Assembly (NCBI RefSeq): GCF_900116435.1
Contig: NZ_FPAZ01000023.1
Location: 1-53,915, forward strand
From: Pseudoalteromonas lipolytica
Lineage (GTDB): Bacteria > Pseudomonadota > Gammaproteobacteria > Enterobacterales > Alteromonadaceae
DNA: 53,915 bases
Reading direction: 5' to 3'
Shown: positions 33,107-41,330 of the stretch, piece after piece
How the letters are laid out: each line of letters starts with the position of its first letter
How positions within the stretch are numbered: the first letter of the stretch is position 1
The notes under the pieces: generated by a model
What the model was told of the DNA's origin: nothing
Seen by the model: the letters and a program-made list of their open reading frames with translations, nothing else
Database searches by the model: none
Position numbers and translations under genes: made by a program

Positions 33107-35776
33107 GTGGCCGTTGATCCTCGTAACCAAAAAGCCGATGCGCTACTAAAAAGCTTGCAACAACATCAAGGTGGGCAACTAAAAATTTTTATTGGTGCCG
33201 CCCCTGGCGTTGGAAAAACCTGTGCCATGCTTAATGCGGCCAGAGAATATATGCAACAAGGAGCGTCGGTAAAAATAGGTTTGATTGAAACCCACGGCAG
33301 AGCCGAGACGCAACGTTTACTCGAAGGCTTTGATATTTTACCTCGACGTGAAATTAGTTATCACGATCAACAACTGAGTGAATTTGATCTCGATGCTGCA
33401 TTGGCAGCCAAACCGCAACTGATTTTGGTTGATGAACTCGCTCATACTAATATTCCCGGTAGTCGCCATAAAAGGCGCTATCAAGATATCGCAGAATTGC
33501 TGGAAGCGGGCATTGATGTGTATACCACCATGAATGTGCAGCATATTGCCAGTCTCAACGATTTGGTATTACAGATCAGTGGTGTTAGGGTTAAAGAAAC
33601 CGTCCCCGATCAGTTTATAGATCGCGCTCAGCAACTGGTATTCGTCGATTTAGCACCTAATCATTTATTGGACCGCTTAGCCCAAGGGCAAGTGTATCTT
33701 GGTGACTATGCCGAACAAGCGATACAGCAGTTTTTTCAATTAGAAACGTTAACCGCACTACGTGAAATTGCGATGAAGCGGGTGATCGGGCATGTTGACG
33801 ATCAACTAAGAAATGAACAAGAAGCAAAAGCGCGCAGTAACGATTATTTAATTCAAGATAAGGTGTTGGTGTTGATCTCGAATCGCCGTGATCATGAACA
33901 CCTTATTCGTATTGGCCGACAAATGGCTGAAAAACGCAACACGCCTTGGATTGTGGTGTGGGTGGATACTGGAAAAATACATAATCAGCTTGAACAAAAA
34001 CGATTGCAATCGGCTTTTGCGCTGGCAAAAGAGCTGGGAGCAGAAACAGATACATTACGTGGCCCTTCTAGTTTACAAACAATTTTACCCTATATTAGTG
34101 AACATAGGATCAATACCGTGTTAGTGGGCGCGGGCACTAAGCGGCGCTTGCAACCATGGCGTAAACCCTTATATCAACAATTAATCAATAGCGATTTACC
34201 GATAGAAGTGTCGGTTTGGCAAGCCAGTAAACGCCAGCACAAGTACGTAACAGAAGCCGCTCCGTCACTGGCATTTGGCCAAAAAATGGGCTATTTGTTT
34301 GGTTCACTTTTGGTTGCTGTAGCCAGCGCGGTTGCACTTGCATTATCAAGTTGGTTGCAAAGTGATAACTTAGTACTGGTGTATGTATTAGCTGTGGTAT
34401 TTTGTGGCTTAAAATACGGCGCGCGGCCTGCTATTTTTACTGCTTTATTGTCATTCTTAAGTTTTAACTTTTTTCTTACCGATCCGTATTACACCTTTTT
34501 CGTTAATAAAAATGATGATATTGCCACCTTACTGTTTTTATTTGTGATTGGTGTTGTGTGTGGGCCTGCGGCATCGCGTATTCGCCAACAGTTCTTATTA
34601 TTAAAAGAGGTGAATCGTTATACTGAGCTGCAACGTGATTTTGCTCAGCAATTAACGGTGATCAATCAAGCCGATGAATTGTGCCTAACCTTGGCAGGGC
34701 AGTTACAGCAAGCACTGGGCTGTCCAGCTCATGTAGTGGTTTTTGAGCATCATCAGCAACATATCAGTCCTCGTTTAGGTTTGCCTTTACAGTCACTTGA
34801 TCAAGCTATGGTTGATTGGTGTTATGCCCACAATCAAATGGCTGGTCGTTTTAGCGATACCTTAAATGCCAGTGATTGGACGGCATTTCCAATACAAGCT
34901 GATAATAAATCGATTGCAGTACTATTGCTTAAGTTTGCCAAAGAGCAAGAGGTGATCACAGAGCAAGATAACAATTTGATCCGTACCTTTGTACAGCAAA
35001 TGGTTAATGTGTGGCAACGTATTCATCTTAATAATGAGCTTGAAGCATCGACCCGCAAAGCGGAAATGGAACAGCTTCGCTCGGCATTATTAGCTTCAGT
35101 GTCCCATGATTTACGTTCACCTTTGTCTGCCATGATGGGCTCGGCAGAAAGCTTAAAAGTACTCGATAAACAGCTATCAGCGCAAGACAGAGTAGATTTA
35201 CTTGAAACCATCATACATGAAAGCCGACGTCTTGATCGTTACATTGAAAACTTACTCGATATGACTCGCTTAGGTCATGGTACCTTAAAATTAGAGCGCG
35301 ATTGGGTGCCTGTTGCTGACATTATTGGCAGTGCAAAGCTGCGCTTAAAATATTTATTTCCTGATATTGAAGTGGACTATCAAGAGCAAAAACACTTGCC
35401 TTTGCTGTATGCTCATGCGGCTTTATTAGAGCAAGGCATTTTTAATATTTTGGAAAACGCAGCAAAATACAGCCCAATTGATGAGCCGGTGACTATTACT
35501 GCTAATCAGGATGGCCGACTGTGTCGCATTGAAATCGAAGATCACGGTCCTGGCATTGCAGAAGAATTACAAGAAAAAGTATTTGATATGTTTTACGTGG
35601 TCGCCGATGGTGATAGTAAACGACACAATACCGGTATGGGCTTAGCCATTTGCCGTGGTATGATTGCGGCTCATGGCGGTAAGGTTAAGGCTGATACAGC
35701 CCGCTCTGGCAGTGGTTCGCGTTTTATTATTGAACTGCCCTTACCCGATCCCCAAGACATACCAGCAAGAGGTTAA
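33107..35776 (+). CDS. kdpD: Sensor histidine kinase KdpD (full length)
   Basis: An 889-residue kinase with the full KdpD layout: N-terminal KdpD domain with Walker A GAAPGVGKT (30-38) and Walker B LILVDE (105-110), a universal-stress-like domain (about 250-375), four membrane helices of the DUF4118 type (about 395-500), a GAF-like segment, HisKA (SVSHDLRSPLS) and HATPase (NILENAAKYSP, DHGPGI, GMGLAICRG). It senses K+ limitation and osmotic upshift and phosphorylates KdpE. The start is GTG at 33107, six bases after AAAAGGA. It is encoded six bases before kdpE. Confidence 0.96.
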   Translation: MAVDPRNQKADALLKSLQQHQGGQLKIFIGAAPGVGKTCAMLNAAREYMQQGASVKIGLIETHGRAETQRLLEGFDILPRREISYHDQQLSEFDLDAALAAKPQLILVDELAHTNIPGSRHKRRYQDIAELLEAGIDVYTTMNVQHIASLNDLVLQISGVRVKETVPDQFIDRAQQLVFVDLAPNHLLDRLAQGQVYLGDYAEQAIQQFFQLETLTALREIAMKRVIGHVDDQLRNEQEAKARSNDYLIQDKVLVLISNRRDHEHLIRIGRQMAEKRNTPWIVVWVDTGKIHNQLEQKRLQSAFALAKELGAETDTLRGPSSLQTILPYISEHRINTVLVGAGTKRRLQPWRKPLYQQLINSDLPIEVSVWQASKRQHKYVTEAAPSLAFGQKMGYLFGSLLVAVASAVALALSSWLQSDNLVLVYVLAVVFCGLKYGARPAIFTALLSFLSFNFFLTDPYYTFFVNKNDDIATLLFLFVIGVVCGPAASRIRQQFLLLKEVNRYTELQRDFAQQLTVINQADELCLTLAGQLQQALGCPAHVVVFEHHQQHISPRLGLPLQSLDQAMVDWCYAHNQMAGRFSDTLNASDWTAFPIQADNKSIAVLLLKFAKEQEVITEQDNNLIRTFVQQMVNVWQRIHLNNELEASTRKAEMEQLRSALLASVSHDLRSPLSAMMGSAESLKVLDKQLSAQDRVDLLETIIHESRRLDRYIENLLDMTRLGHGTLKLERDWVPVADIIGSAKLRLKYLFPDIEVDYQEQKHLPLLYAHAALLEQGIFNILENAAKYSPIDEPVTITANQDGRLCRIEIEDHGPGIAEELQEKVFDMFYVVADGDSKRHNTGMGLAICRGMIAAHGGKVKADTARSGSGSRFIIELPLPDPQDIPARG

Positions 35777-35781
35777 CCTGC

Positions 35782-36459
35782 GTGTCGGCACATATTTTAG
35801 TTGTAGATGACGAATTTCAGATCCGTAAAATGTTGCGAATTGCACTGAAAAGTGTTGGTTATGAGGTCTGTGAGGCTGAATCAGTGAGTACCGGGTTGGC
35901 AGCGGCTGTTCGCCAGCAACCGGATTTAATTATTTTGGATTTAGGTTTGCCTGATGGAGATGGCTTAGAGCTATTAGCCGAAATTCGTAGTTTTTCGAGT
36001 GTGCCGGTGATTGTGTTATCAGTGCGCAGTGCGGATCTCGATAAAATAAAAGCCCTTGATATTGGCGCGCAAGATTATGTTACTAAACCGTTTAGCGTGG
36101 AAGAGTTATTAGCTCGGGTGAGGGCACAGCTGCGAGACCGATTTCCAGATAAAACCGCCTCTGTACTTGATGATGGTCATTTAAAAATTGATTTAGCACG
36201 GCGTTTAGTGACCTGTAATGACAAATTAGTAGAACTGACCCCAAAAGAATATGCGGTGCTTGCAAAACTTGCTCAACATCGACAATGCGTTATTACCCAA
36301 AAACAGCTGTTAGAACATATTTGGGGGCCAAGTCATGCACAAAATACCCATTATCTACGTATTGTAGTCAGTCATATTCGCCATAAAATAGGCGATGATC
36401 CAACCACGCCACGTTATTTGATCACCGAAGCGGGTATCGGTTACCGACTAATGGTGTAA
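35782..36459 (+). CDS. kdpE: Response regulator KdpE
   Basis: A 225-residue OmpR-family regulator: receiver with D9, D10 and phospho-acceptor D53 (IILDLGLPDGDG), conserved K in VTKPFSVEELL, and winged helix (LTPKEYAVLAKLA, THYLRIVVSHIRHKI, TEAGIGYRL). It starts with GTG at 35782. It should activate the kdp operon through the TTTAC box at 27734 and may act on block 3 through the related box at 40207. Confidence 0.96.
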   Translation: MSAHILVVDDEFQIRKMLRIALKSVGYEVCEAESVSTGLAAAVRQQPDLIILDLGLPDGDGLELLAEIRSFSSVPVIVLSVRSADLDKIKALDIGAQDYVTKPFSVEELLARVRAQLRDRFPDKTASVLDDGHLKIDLARRLVTCNDKLVELTPKEYAVLAKLAQHRQCVITQKQLLEHIWGPSHAQNTHYLRIVVSHIRHKIGDDPTTPRYLITEAGIGYRLMV

Positions 36460-36529
36460 AGTTGTGTGTTCTATAATAAGTCAAAGATGAGCCAACATAC
36501 TGCGTGCAGATTCAATGCTTATTACTAAG

Positions 36530-36558
36530 TTGTAAATAAGTATAAATGGTCATACAAT
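36530..36558 (+). promoter_or_regulatory. Promoter of the riboswitch transcript
   Basis: TTGTAA (36530-36535) and TACAAT (36553-36558) lie 17 bp apart and place transcription start at about 36,565, just before the aptamer. Confidence 0.75.
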
Positions 36559-36566
36559 ATATCTCT

Positions 36567-36671
36567 AACCTTAGGGGAGTAGTCTCTCAGTTTTACTGAG
36601 ATAATCGTCAACAGTCCCCGAACAGCAGTTCGTGGCGGTTATGTCCAAATTGGATTGACAAGACTTAAGGC
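36567..36671 (+). promoter_or_regulatory. yybP-ykoY (Mn2+) riboswitch aptamer
   Basis: Family landmarks occur in order: P1 5' strand CCTTA (36569-36573), the invariant loop GGGGAGTAG (36574-36582), P2 TCTCAG/CTGAGA, the conserved TCGTCAAC (36605-36612), a distal arm, then TTGACAAGAC (36655-36664) and the P1 3' strand TAAGG (36666-36670). L1 and L3 in this family clamp a Mn2+ ion. The downstream gene is a cation antiporter, fitting an Mn2+-induced exporter. Confidence 0.85.
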
Positions 36672-36728
36672 AAATGGCGCTCTCGGGGTGGAGAGTCTCG
36701 TTTGCCTTTGTCCGAACCACCCCAAGGA
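36667..36728 (+). promoter_or_regulatory. Expression platform of the riboswitch
   Basis: AAGGCAAA (36667-36674) pairs with TTTGCCTT (36701-36708) and shares bases with the P1 3' strand, so the two folds exclude each other. The loop GGGGTGG (36685-36691) is perfectly complementary to CCACCCC (36717-36723), directly before the AAGGA ribosome binding site (36724-36728). There is no U tract, so control is probably translational. Confidence 0.65.
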
Positions 36729-36735
36729 TATATTC

Positions 36736-36897
36736 ATGTCACAGCTAACTATCGTTATTGAGAACAACCGATTGGCACCTTATGCCAGTGAGAATAATTG
36801 TAAACTTTCATTCGAAAAATCCATTAAGCAACTTATAAACAACATCTCCTGTGGTAACAATAGCCATTTGATAAACGGGAGGTTTATATCATGTTAG
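36736..36897 (+). CDS. 53-residue ORF directly after the riboswitch
   Basis: It starts with ATG seven bases after AAGGA and ends at a TAG that overlaps the antiporter start by seven bases. It encodes 53 residues (starts MSQLTIVIENNRL, has three Cys, ends GRFISC) without membrane segment. No family recognised. It may be a leader whose translation couples the riboswitch to the antiporter, or a functional small protein in Mn2+ handling. Confidence 0.6.
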   Translation: MSQLTIVIENNRLAPYASENNCKLSFEKSIKQLINNISCGNNSHLINGRFISC

Positions 36898-37859
36898 TTG
36901 CTTCTTTAGCCATTCTAGGTGGCTTTATTTTATTGGTTTGGAGCGCTGACCGCTTCGTTGAAGGTGCAGCCGCGACTGCCAAATATGCTGGCATGCCGTC
37001 ACTGCTAATTGGAATGGTCATTGTTGGTTTTGGTACTTCTGCACCTGAAATGGTGGTCTCTGCCATGGCGGCCATTGATGGCAATCCTGATTTGGCCCTT
37101 GGTAATGCGCTGGGTTCAAATATTGTTAATACCGGATTGATACTGGGTATTACCGCCATTATAACGCCAATTTTAGTGCAATCAAAAATAGTCAGAAAAG
37201 AAATCCCATTATTATTACTGATAAGTTTAGCGCTGGGTTATTTCCTTTGGGATGGCGCGTTAACTCGTGTTGAATCAATCCTTCTTTTGGTAGGTTTTTT
37301 TACGTTGATTGGCTGGAGTATTTACTCTGCCATGAAAGGCAAAGGAGACATATTAGAAGGCGAAATGGACCAAGAGCTGACAGAGCACGCCATGCCGATA
37401 AAAAAGGCAGTTTTTTGGCTGGTGATTGGCCTGGTATTACTGATAGTGAGTTCGCGAGTACTTGTCTGGGGAGCGGCGAGTATTGCAGAGGCACTCGGTG
37501 TAAGTGATTTAATTATCGGTTTAACAATTGTCGCATTGGGAACGTCGCTACCTGAATTAGCAGCATCCATCATCGCGGTTAGAAAAGGTGAACATGATAT
37601 CGCTATTGGCAACGTGGTGGGGTCGAACATGTTTAACTTACTGGCAGTAACGGGTATAGCAGGCGTTATATCTCCTATTACAAGCTTGTCTGGCGAGGTT
37701 ATGTCCCGCGACTGGTTGGTTATGATGGGTTTGACACTTGCTTTACTATTCATGGCGTATGGCTTTCGTGGCGCTGGACGGATTAACCGATTTGAAGGTG
37801 CGGGCTTGTTGGTCGCATTTTGTGCTTACAATGTCTGGTTAGTTTCGTCTGTTATTTGA
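36891..37859 (+). CDS. CaCA-family Ca2+(Mn2+?)/cation antiporter, YrbG/CaxA-like
   Basis: A 322-residue membrane protein of about ten helices with the two inverted alpha repeats of the CaCA superfamily: GFGTSAPEMVVS followed by GNALGSNIVNT, and ALGTSLPELAAS followed by GNVVGSNMFNL. The paired acidic residues (APEM, LPEL) form the cation site. Annotated relatives are Ca2+/Na+ exchangers. The upstream Mn2+ riboswitch suggests that Mn2+ export may be the physiological task here. GGGAGG lies seven bases before the ATG. Confidence 0.9.
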   Translation: MLVASLAILGGFILLVWSADRFVEGAAATAKYAGMPSLLIGMVIVGFGTSAPEMVVSAMAAIDGNPDLALGNALGSNIVNTGLILGITAIITPILVQSKIVRKEIPLLLLISLALGYFLWDGALTRVESILLLVGFFTLIGWSIYSAMKGKGDILEGEMDQELTEHAMPIKKAVFWLVIGLVLLIVSSRVLVWGAASIAEALGVSDLIIGLTIVALGTSLPELAASIIAVRKGEHDIAIGNVVGSNMFNLLAVTGIAGVISPITSLSGEVMSRDWLVMMGLTLALLFMAYGFRGAGRINRFEGAGLLVAFCAYNVWLVSSVI

Positions 37860-37929
37860 TAACGACATTTAAAAATCAAGAAATTTGCATTTGAACTCGC
37901 TTCAAATGCATACAAAGAAAGAGATATAT

Positions 37930-38781
37930 ATGAAAGATTCACTTATTCAATTTTGGCAAAGTCATTCTGAGACAATAATAGCACTCGGTTATAATTTAAT
38001 TTTAGCGATAGTTATTTTGGTGGCTAGCTCATTGATAGCAAGAGCAGTACGCAAAGCGATTCAAAACACTAACTCTAAGTTGAATAAAGTCGACGCGACC
38101 CTGATACCAATATTTTCAACCGTAGCCAGCTACGCGGTATATGTCATCGGCGGTGTATTTATTTTAGACATCTTTGGTGTAAATACTGCCAGCCTTATCG
38201 CTTTAGTTGGTGCGGCAGGTTTGGCAGTTGGTCTTGCGCTTAAAGATACACTCAGCAACATCGCTGCTGGGATCATGCTATTGATATTACGACCTTTTAA
38301 AACTGGCGATTTTATCGACTTTGGTTCAACTCAAGGTACAGTAAAAGAAATCAGTTTATTCACTACAGTGCTTGAAACCATTGATGGGTTGTATATTGCT
38401 TCACCGAATAGCGTTTTGTGGGGAAATAACATTAAAAACTTTACTCGCAATGGTAAACGACGGATGGATATTGTTGTGGGTATTTCCTATTCAGACTCGA
38501 TAGATGACGGGTTTAAAATATTGCAGGCGGTAGCAGCAAATGAATCAAGATTGATGACTGATCCAGCGCCTCAGGTAATGGTTGCATCCATGGCCGATAG
38601 TGCGGTAAATATTCAGCTTAGAGCATGGGCAACCAATGAAAACTATTGGTCTGCTTATTGGGATTTGAATAAACAAGTAAAAGAAGCCATTGAAGCTGCT
38701 GGCCTGACGATTCCTTTTCCACAACGCACATTGCACGTTGTTTCTGAGCAACGTTTATCTACCGTAAAGGATAAGTCATGA
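37930..38781 (+). CDS. Small-conductance mechanosensitive channel (MscS family)
   Basis: About 283 residues: three N-terminal membrane helices, with TM3 the Gly/Ala-rich pore helix (LVGAAGLAVGLALKDTLSNI), then the beta domain (PFKTGDFIDFG) and a C-terminal alpha/beta domain ending in IPFPQRTLHV. It resembles E. coli MscS (286). It releases solutes on hypo-osmotic shock. I chose the ATG at 37930 (MKDSLIQFW) over an upstream one at 37885. It lies 70 bases after the antiporter gene and overlaps the ApbE-like gene by 4 bases. Confidence 0.93.
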   Translation: MKDSLIQFWQSHSETIIALGYNLILAIVILVASSLIARAVRKAIQNTNSKLNKVDATLIPIFSTVASYAVYVIGGVFILDIFGVNTASLIALVGAAGLAVGLALKDTLSNIAAGIMLLILRPFKTGDFIDFGSTQGTVKEISLFTTVLETIDGLYIASPNSVLWGNNIKNFTRNGKRRMDIVVGISYSDSIDDGFKILQAVAANESRLMTDPAPQVMVASMADSAVNIQLRAWATNENYWSAYWDLNKQVKEAIEAAGLTIPFPQRTLHVVSEQRLSTVKDKS

Positions 38782-39794
38782 AGCGATTAACCTTTGTGCT
38801 GTTGGCCAGCTTAATGCTTGGCTTGGTGGCTTGTTCTAAGCCTGTTGAGGTACAAATGTTAAGTGGCGCTGCACAAGGCACCACTTGGCATGTTTCAGTG
38901 TGGAGCGACTCCGCAATTGATACCGAAAGATTACAGGAAGAGATAGAAGCTGAGTTCCTGCGAATTGATAAAATGATGTCGAATTACCGCCAAGACTCTA
39001 TCATTGAGCAGTTTAACCGCAATCAAAATCCTCAAGCTATTGAAGTGGGAAAAGAAATTGTCAACTTGGTTAACATTGCTCGGCAAGTGAGTCAGGCAAC
39101 CAATGGCTGCTATGATTTGACCGTTAAGCCGCTCTTTGATTTGTGGGGGTTTAGCAAAGATGTATTTAATGCTCCCTCTGAAACAGACATTCAAAATGTC
39201 ATAAAAAAAATTGGCCTAAGTTATATTGCCTCACCCACACAAACTAGCCTATTAAAAAAACAGCCAGAATTAAGTGTTGATCTATCCTCGATAGCACAAG
39301 GTTATAGTGTGTCTCGTATTGCTAAGGTAGTTGAGAGCGCTGGAATAACCGATTACCTAGTTGAAATAGGTGGTGAATTGCAAACACGTGGACATAAACC
39401 CGATGAGTCGTTCTGGCGCATTGCGATAGAACGCCCATTACCTGGCGATAGGGCTGTTCACAAGGTAATTGATATTAAGCAGGATGATTCAATTGCCATT
39501 ATGACGTCGGGCACTTACCGCCACTACTTCGATGAACAAGGACAGCGCTATAGTCATATTCTTGATGCACGAACAGGCAAACCGGTTACTCATTCCACAT
39601 TATCAGTCACGGTGCTTGATGATGATCCTACACAAGCAGATGCGTGGTCAACAGCCTTACTGTGTCTTGGTGAGAATGACGCTTTAAGGATAGCTAATAA
39701 ACATAAAATTGCTGCTTTATTCATATCGGACCGAGCTGGTAAATTAGCTGAAACATCTAGTATTAAGTGGGGCGCGATAATAAAAAACGAATAA
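38778..39794 (+). CDS. ApbE-like FAD:protein FMN transferase, lipoprotein
   Basis: A 338-residue protein with a lipobox (LGLVAC) and ApbE-family motifs: GTTWHVSVW, FLRIDKMMSNYRQDSIIEQFN, GCYDLTVKPLFDLWGF, VDLSSIAQGYSVSRI, YLVEIGGELQTRG, and the Mg2+-site region IMTSGTYRHYF and ILDARTGKP. ApbE attaches FMN to Thr in flavoproteins such as Nqr/Rnf or acts as an FAD hydrolase, in the periplasm. No flavoprotein acceptor is encoded nearby, which is odd. ATG overlaps the channel gene stop by 4 bases, so they are coupled. Confidence 0.9.
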   Translation: MKRLTFVLLASLMLGLVACSKPVEVQMLSGAAQGTTWHVSVWSDSAIDTERLQEEIEAEFLRIDKMMSNYRQDSIIEQFNRNQNPQAIEVGKEIVNLVNIARQVSQATNGCYDLTVKPLFDLWGFSKDVFNAPSETDIQNVIKKIGLSYIASPTQTSLLKKQPELSVDLSSIAQGYSVSRIAKVVESAGITDYLVEIGGELQTRGHKPDESFWRIAIERPLPGDRAVHKVIDIKQDDSIAIMTSGTYRHYFDEQGQRYSHILDARTGKPVTHSTLSVTVLDDDPTQADAWSTALLCLGENDALRIANKHKIAALFISDRAGKLAETSSIKWGAIIKNE

Positions 39795-40289
39795 CATCTT
39801 TTTTGGCTAAGTTACTATTTATCTGTAAATTGAAAATGTAATCTTTTAAGTGATAGCTTTTTGAATTGCAAATGATAAATAGTATTTTAAAACTTAATTT
39901 AATTTTACAAGTTGAAGAGGTTCATTAAAATTGTTGGGGCTTGAGTCACTTCAACTACACATTTTAATAATACTCTAAGATATTTAACGCTGACTGGTAA
40001 GTTATAAAATATAGCTTTACAAGGAAAAAATACCTTCTTAAGTTAGCTTGTATAGGTTTCAAACCGTGACAAACTTTTAAGAAATAAGTAGTTTGACGGA
40101 GAATATATCCACTTAACCAACTGGTTTATCAGACTGATTAGAAAAGAAGCATAATTCAAATGAAGTAGTGTCACTGAACTGTTGAATTGTGGTAATGAGT
40201 TTTAAATTTTACACAAATTTTACGGTACAACGATAGATATTTTTATTAAGCTTGTAAAATATCTATAAATTGTTTTCCAGTGATGTGAA
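39795..40289. other. Gene-free A+T-rich stretch before the Trk/Ktr block
   Basis: No ORF is credible. It separates block 2 from block 3 and should hold the terminator of the first and promoter of the second. GTTGAAG (39909-39915) and CTTCAAC (39946-39952) are far apart for a terminator. The TTTAC box at 40207 is the clearest element. Confidence 0.5.
40207..40224 (+). promoter_or_regulatory. Candidate KdpE-type box upstream of the second K+ operon
   Basis: TTTTACACAAATTTTACG repeats TTTTAC at 11-bp spacing and matches the kdp box at 27734 in 14 of 18 positions, including both half sites. It lies 65 bases before the start codon. Confidence 0.6.
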
Positions 40290-41330
40290 ATGAACTTCTT
40301 AAAAAGCGTAAATAGTCTCATAAAAGACTACCCTTATCTCTTCGGTACAGGGGTAGTTTGCATAGCTGGTCTTATTTCGTTCGTTCTGGATAATTGGTTC
40401 TTATCTACACAAGGAGTACTGTTAATACTTCAATTAGCTGTTCTTGTAACAGCACTTTCTGGAAATAAGAAAATAGCTATATTCGCAGGTATCCTAAGTG
40501 GAGTTGCATTCAATTATTTTTTTACGTCTCCACGCTTTTCGTTTCATATGACGGATGTCAATGATATTGGGAATTTGTTTATATTCTTAATAGTTGCGAT
40601 TATTACAAGCTATTTGTCTGCATTTTATAAAGAGCAACGAGAGGCTCTCGAAAAAGCAGAGCTTCGTGCAAGTATTTTAATGTCTGTTTCCCACGATTTA
40701 AGGACTCCACTATCAACTATTATTGGCACTCTAAGTACAATGCTAGAGTATGAAGAGCGACTTCCAAAAAGTGCAAAAGAAGAATTACTGCAAGGAGCTT
40801 TAGAAGAAAGTCATCGTTTGCATCGATACATAGAAAACTTACTCCAGGCTGTAAAGTTACAGCATGGGATAAAGCTAAACTTTATTGAACAAAGCGTCAT
40901 ACCTATAATAAAAAGCGCAGTAGAAAGGTTTAACACAGATCGTATTAATTTAGAACTATGCCATGATTATGTAAATGTTAATGTGAGCTATACCTTGCTT
41001 GAACAGTCTATTTATAATGTTATCGATAATGCGCTGAAATACTCTCCATCTGATAGTATTGTCTCCGTGAAGGTCTCATCAGATAGTCATTCATTGTACA
41101 TAGATGTTATTGATGAGGGTAGTGGGATTGCTCCTGAATACAAAGATAAAATTTTTCAATTATTTTTTTCAAGTCGTAAAGGAGACACAGGGCAAGGTGG
41201 GTCAGGTATAGGGCTGACTGTCACCAAGGGTATCATTGAAGCACATAATGGAACTGTATCTGTTTTACCGGATAGTAATGGTTGTGTAATTCGTATGGTT
41301 TTACCTCTTTGTAATAAGGAAAAAACTTGA
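40290..41330 (+). CDS. Short KdpD-like sensor kinase lacking the N-terminal KdpD and Usp domains
   Basis: A 346-residue kinase that begins with the DUF4118 membrane region (four helices, about 15-115), followed by HisKA (SVSHDLRTPLST) and HATPase (NVIDNALKYSP, DEGSGI, GGSGIGLTVTKG). It is KdpD without the Walker A/B and universal-stress domains, so it should lack their regulatory inputs. Its stop overlaps the regulator start by 4 bases. Codon use is visibly more A+T rich than in the kdp block. It probably controls the TrkH/Ktr genes that follow. Confidence 0.9.
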   Translation: MNFLKSVNSLIKDYPYLFGTGVVCIAGLISFVLDNWFLSTQGVLLILQLAVLVTALSGNKKIAIFAGILSGVAFNYFFTSPRFSFHMTDVNDIGNLFIFLIVAIITSYLSAFYKEQREALEKAELRASILMSVSHDLRTPLSTIIGTLSTMLEYEERLPKSAKEELLQGALEESHRLHRYIENLLQAVKLQHGIKLNFIEQSVIPIIKSAVERFNTDRINLELCHDYVNVNVSYTLLEQSIYNVIDNALKYSPSDSIVSVKVSSDSHSLYIDVIDEGSGIAPEYKDKIFQLFFSSRKGDTGQGGSGIGLTVTKGIIEAHNGTVSVLPDSNGCVIRMVLPLCNKEKT

